A stretch of DNA of 64,000 bases. It comes from Cellvibrio japonicus Ueda107. GTDB taxonomy: Bacteria > Pseudomonadota > Gammaproteobacteria > Pseudomonadales > Cellvibrionaceae. This document shows positions 62,141-64,000 of this stretch, one piece after another. The position numbers were made by a program, and so were the translations under genes. The notes under the pieces were generated by a model. That model saw only the letters and a program-made list of their open reading frames with translations. It ran no database searches and was not told where the DNA came from. How positions within the stretch are numbered: the first letter of the stretch is position 1; each line of letters starts with the position of its first letter. Location of the stretch: positions 2,488,501 to 2,552,500 of the forward strand of contig NC_010995.1 in assembly GCF_000019225.1 (NCBI RefSeq), written 5' to 3'.

Positions 62141-62683
62141 TTAACCTTTTGGCCTGAGGCAAATTCGCAGCCAGCATTTCAACTGGCGAAAATCTGCCTC
62201 ACTTAATGAATCACGCATCAACACCAGGGTAAATCTTCTTCCCACAGGGCCAGCAGGCCGGGTTCGCCAATACAAAATAATTACCCAAGGCCATATCACA
62301 GCTTCAACATCGCCCTGAAGCATCATGTGTACTGGTCGGGTATTTTTAGTGCCCGGAACATTTTCGAAATACTCCAGATGCCAACAGGATGATTTGAACT
62401 CCAACCACCCCATGAATCGATGGCGGCGCAACAGCGCTCTTAAAGACAGGCCCAACAGCAAAGAAACACCCAATAACAGGCTCCACCACAAGGGATGAAC
62501 CAGGGCATAAGGGGTAATCGCAACCAGCAGCAACAGAACCAATCCTCCGTAAATCCCCACAAAAAACCAGGGCAATCTGTGGGAAGGTTTGATCAGTACC
62601 GCAGGTAAGGACGGTAGCGGTTTGGTGCTATCACCATACAGGTGAGCAACACTATTATCAGTTTTGTAATCCGGTATTGGCAC
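62141..62683 (-). CDS. YgfX-like membrane protein
   Basis: About 180 residues with two membrane helices (roughly 40-60 and 65-85) and a C-terminal domain (WLEFKSSCWHLEYF, LYWRTRPAGPVGRRFTLVLMRDSL at the end). This fits YgfX/CptA, the usual partner encoded after sdhE. In other bacteria YgfX has been proposed to act on cytoskeletal proteins or in prodigiosin control. The start is uncertain: a GTG at 62683 overlaps the end of sdhE by 26 bases and seems best, and there is no good ATG in the N-terminal part. Confidence 0.75.
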   Translation of the reverse strand: MPIPDYKTDNSVAHLYGDSTKPLPSLPAVLIKPSHRLPWFFVGIYGGLVLLLLVAITPYALVHPLWWSLLLGVSLLLGLSLRALLRRHRFMGWLEFKSSCWHLEYFENVPGTKNTRPVHMMLQGDVEAVIWPWVIILYWRTRPAGPVGRRFTLVLMRDSLSEADFRQLKCWLRICLRPKG

Positions 62684-62918
62684 GAATGATATCCACAATC
62701 CTTTGCAATTCTGCGGTGGGCGGGTTTTCACGACGCAAAAACCAGGCAAATAAATCCTGGTCCTGCTCCTCTAGAAGTGCCCAATAGCGCTCTTTATCAG
62801 CCTGCTCCAAACCAGGGTATACCCTCTCCAGGAAAGGCAGCAGAATTAGATCCAATTCCAACATGCCACGACGGCTACCCCAAAACAAACGATTTATATC
62901 CACCAGAAACACCTTCAA
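62658..62918 (-). CDS. sdhE: FAD assembly factor SdhE
   Basis: 86 residues. The flavinylation motif RGMLE is present (LFWGSRRGMLELDLIL, about 11-26), and LLEEQDQDLFAWFLRRENP is typical. SdhE helps attach FAD covalently to succinate dehydrogenase. Overlaps ygfX. Divergent from ygfZ across 170 bases, as in many gammaproteobacteria. Confidence 0.94.
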   Translation of the reverse strand: MKVFLVDINRLFWGSRRGMLELDLILLPFLERVYPGLEQADKERYWALLEEQDQDLFAWFLRRENPPTAELQRIVDIIRANTGLQN

Positions 62919-63088
62919 AAGAGCTATAGGCAGGTATTATATCGCCCTACGCCAGCGCTATAAACTGGCCAGGAACATTCGCGCCGGTGTTCCAAGCGCG
63001 TAAAGTTTTTACCAGGAAGACTTGCGATTATGCTGGCCAACCACATAATGGGCGCTATCTATCCCGTCAATCACCAGAGATTCCCGTC

Positions 63089-64000
63089 GTGACCACTGTC
63101 GCCACTCACGCCATATCAGAACCTTTTTTCTGTCACCTGCCCAATACCGGTTTACTACTGGTTGAAGGGCCGGATGCGGCCAAATTTCTGCAAGGGCAAA
63201 TCACCTGCGATATTCGTGAGCTCGCTGATCAAAAAGTACTCTTGGGTGCACAATGTTCTCCCAAAGGACGAGTGCTGCTGAACTTTTATGCGGTGCAATT
63301 ACAACCCGACACTATTGCCCTGCGCCTGCCTAGAAATATCCTTGAGCAGGCCCAAATATCCCTGGGAAAATATATCGTATTCTCCAAGGCTAAACTGCGT
63401 AAAGCAGATGATGCCTATGCCATCATAGGATTACACAGCTCGCGACTTGACGATTTCTCAAACATTTTGGGGACAATTCCCCATGAGCCACTCACCTGGA
63501 TTGACACACCTCAGGGCATCATCTGGCGCCTGGATGAAACCCATATGGAACTATGGCTGAAAAGCCTTACAGCGCTTGCCCCTCTCGGCCAATCCCTTGC
63601 TGAAGTTGCATCATTGCGAACAGAAAACGATTGGAACCTCGCTCAAATCCAGCGAGGTATTACCTGCATAACCCCGGAAACCTATGAACAGTTCACTCCA
63701 CAGGAGTTAAACCTCACCCTTGTAAACGGAGTCAACTTTCGCAAAGGCTGCTACACAGGGCAAGAGATTGTTGCGCGCTTACACTATCGCGGCCACGCCA
63801 AACGACATACCTATCGCTATCACCTGACAAGCCCTCAAGCTCCCGCACCAGGATCATTAATTGTTAATTCGGCAGGCGTAAACATAGGCCATATAATTAA
63901 TATAGCCTCCAGTGGAAATAATCAGTTTGAGTTACTTGCCTGTGTCACAGATGAACATATAAATGAAGCACAACTCCGCGAAACAGGGGAAAAACTACAG
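63089..64000 (+). CDS. ygfZ: Folate-binding protein YgfZ, 5' part
   Basis: A frame open from a GTG at 63089 to the right edge (304 codons). GLLLVEGPDAAKFLQGQITCD at the start and the signature KGCYTGQEIVARLHYRG (about 228) identify the YgfZ/GcvT-like family, which uses tetrahydrofolate and helps maturation of iron-sulfur enzymes. The C-terminus continues beyond the window. The start codon is a GTG with a modest AGAG upstream. Confidence 0.93.
   Translation, partial: MTTVATHAISEPFFCHLPNTGLLLVEGPDAAKFLQGQITCDIRELADQKVLLGAQCSPKGRVLLNFYAVQLQPDTIALRLPRNILEQAQISLGKYIVFSKAKLRKADDAYAIIGLHSSRLDDFSNILGTIPHEPLTWIDTPQGIIWRLDETHMELWLKSLTALAPLGQSLAEVASLRTENDWNLAQIQRGITCITPETYEQFTPQELNLTLVNGVNFRKGCYTGQEIVARLHYRGHAKRHTYRYHLTSPQAPAPGSLIVNSAGVNIGHIINIASSGNNQFELLACVTDEHINEAQLRETGEKLQ

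Overview
The window is a continuous piece of a gammaproteobacterial chromosome with about 57 protein genes, two tRNA genes and no phage, insertion sequence, plasmid or CRISPR signal. The gene families and their order (nadB/algU/mucA/mucB/rseC, ygfZ/sdhE/ygfX, moxR-bat operon, an Anr-type regulator) point to a Pseudomonas-related lineage. A secreted pullulanase and a chitin-type LPMO with serine-rich SVASS linkers point to the Cellvibrionaceae. The LPMO agrees, from memory, with the characterised CjLPMO10A of Cellvibrio japonicus, so I take this to be C. japonicus or a very close strain. No database search was run.

Layout, left part: 1-9 kb holds the start of pyrD, a DUF2835 gene, a secreted type I pullulanase and the very large NAD-glutamate dehydrogenase, all on the minus strand. 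9.1-16.3 kb is a tight six-gene plus-strand operon (MoxR ATPase, DUF58, DUF4381, two VWA proteins, BatD) ending in a clear terminator. 16.5-28.9 kb is mostly minus strand: a NIT-like membrane protein, pepN with DUF1315 and a rhomboid protease, a metallophosphatase with NAD kinase, a cyclic-nucleotide-domain/rhodanese fusion, an ACC deaminase-like PLP enzyme, a coiled-coil protein of unknown role and a 27-residue acidic micro-ORF. A tRNA-Val/tRNA-Asp unit with promoter and terminator follows.

Middle and right part: 29.7-33.1 kb has an orphan PAS histidine kinase, a lipoprotein and trmA; 33.1-36.6 kb has GNAT, DUF2489, rmuC and murI. The LPMO and an anion/sugar-acid MFS permease lie at 36.7-39.6 kb. 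An AddB-like/AddA-like nuclease-helicase pair fills 39.9-46.1 kb. A cold-shock gene, an orphan terminator suggesting a small RNA, and an anr-DUF4202-sirB2 set behind an FNR box follow. Then come trhO, bolA, galT-galK, dgkA, a PAP2 phosphatase and a glycosyltransferase. The right end is the envelope-stress locus algU-mucA-mucB-rseC-arfB, divergent from nadB, then ygfX/sdhE and the beginning of ygfZ.

Most genes are housekeeping. The parts least explained by known families are the orphan terminator upstream of anr, the acidic micro-ORF near the tRNAs, the cNMP-cNMP-rhodanese fusion, the coiled-coil protein with a Cys/His tail, repeats upstream of the LPMO gene, and the wide algU-mucA gap. I found no clearly new multi-gene system.
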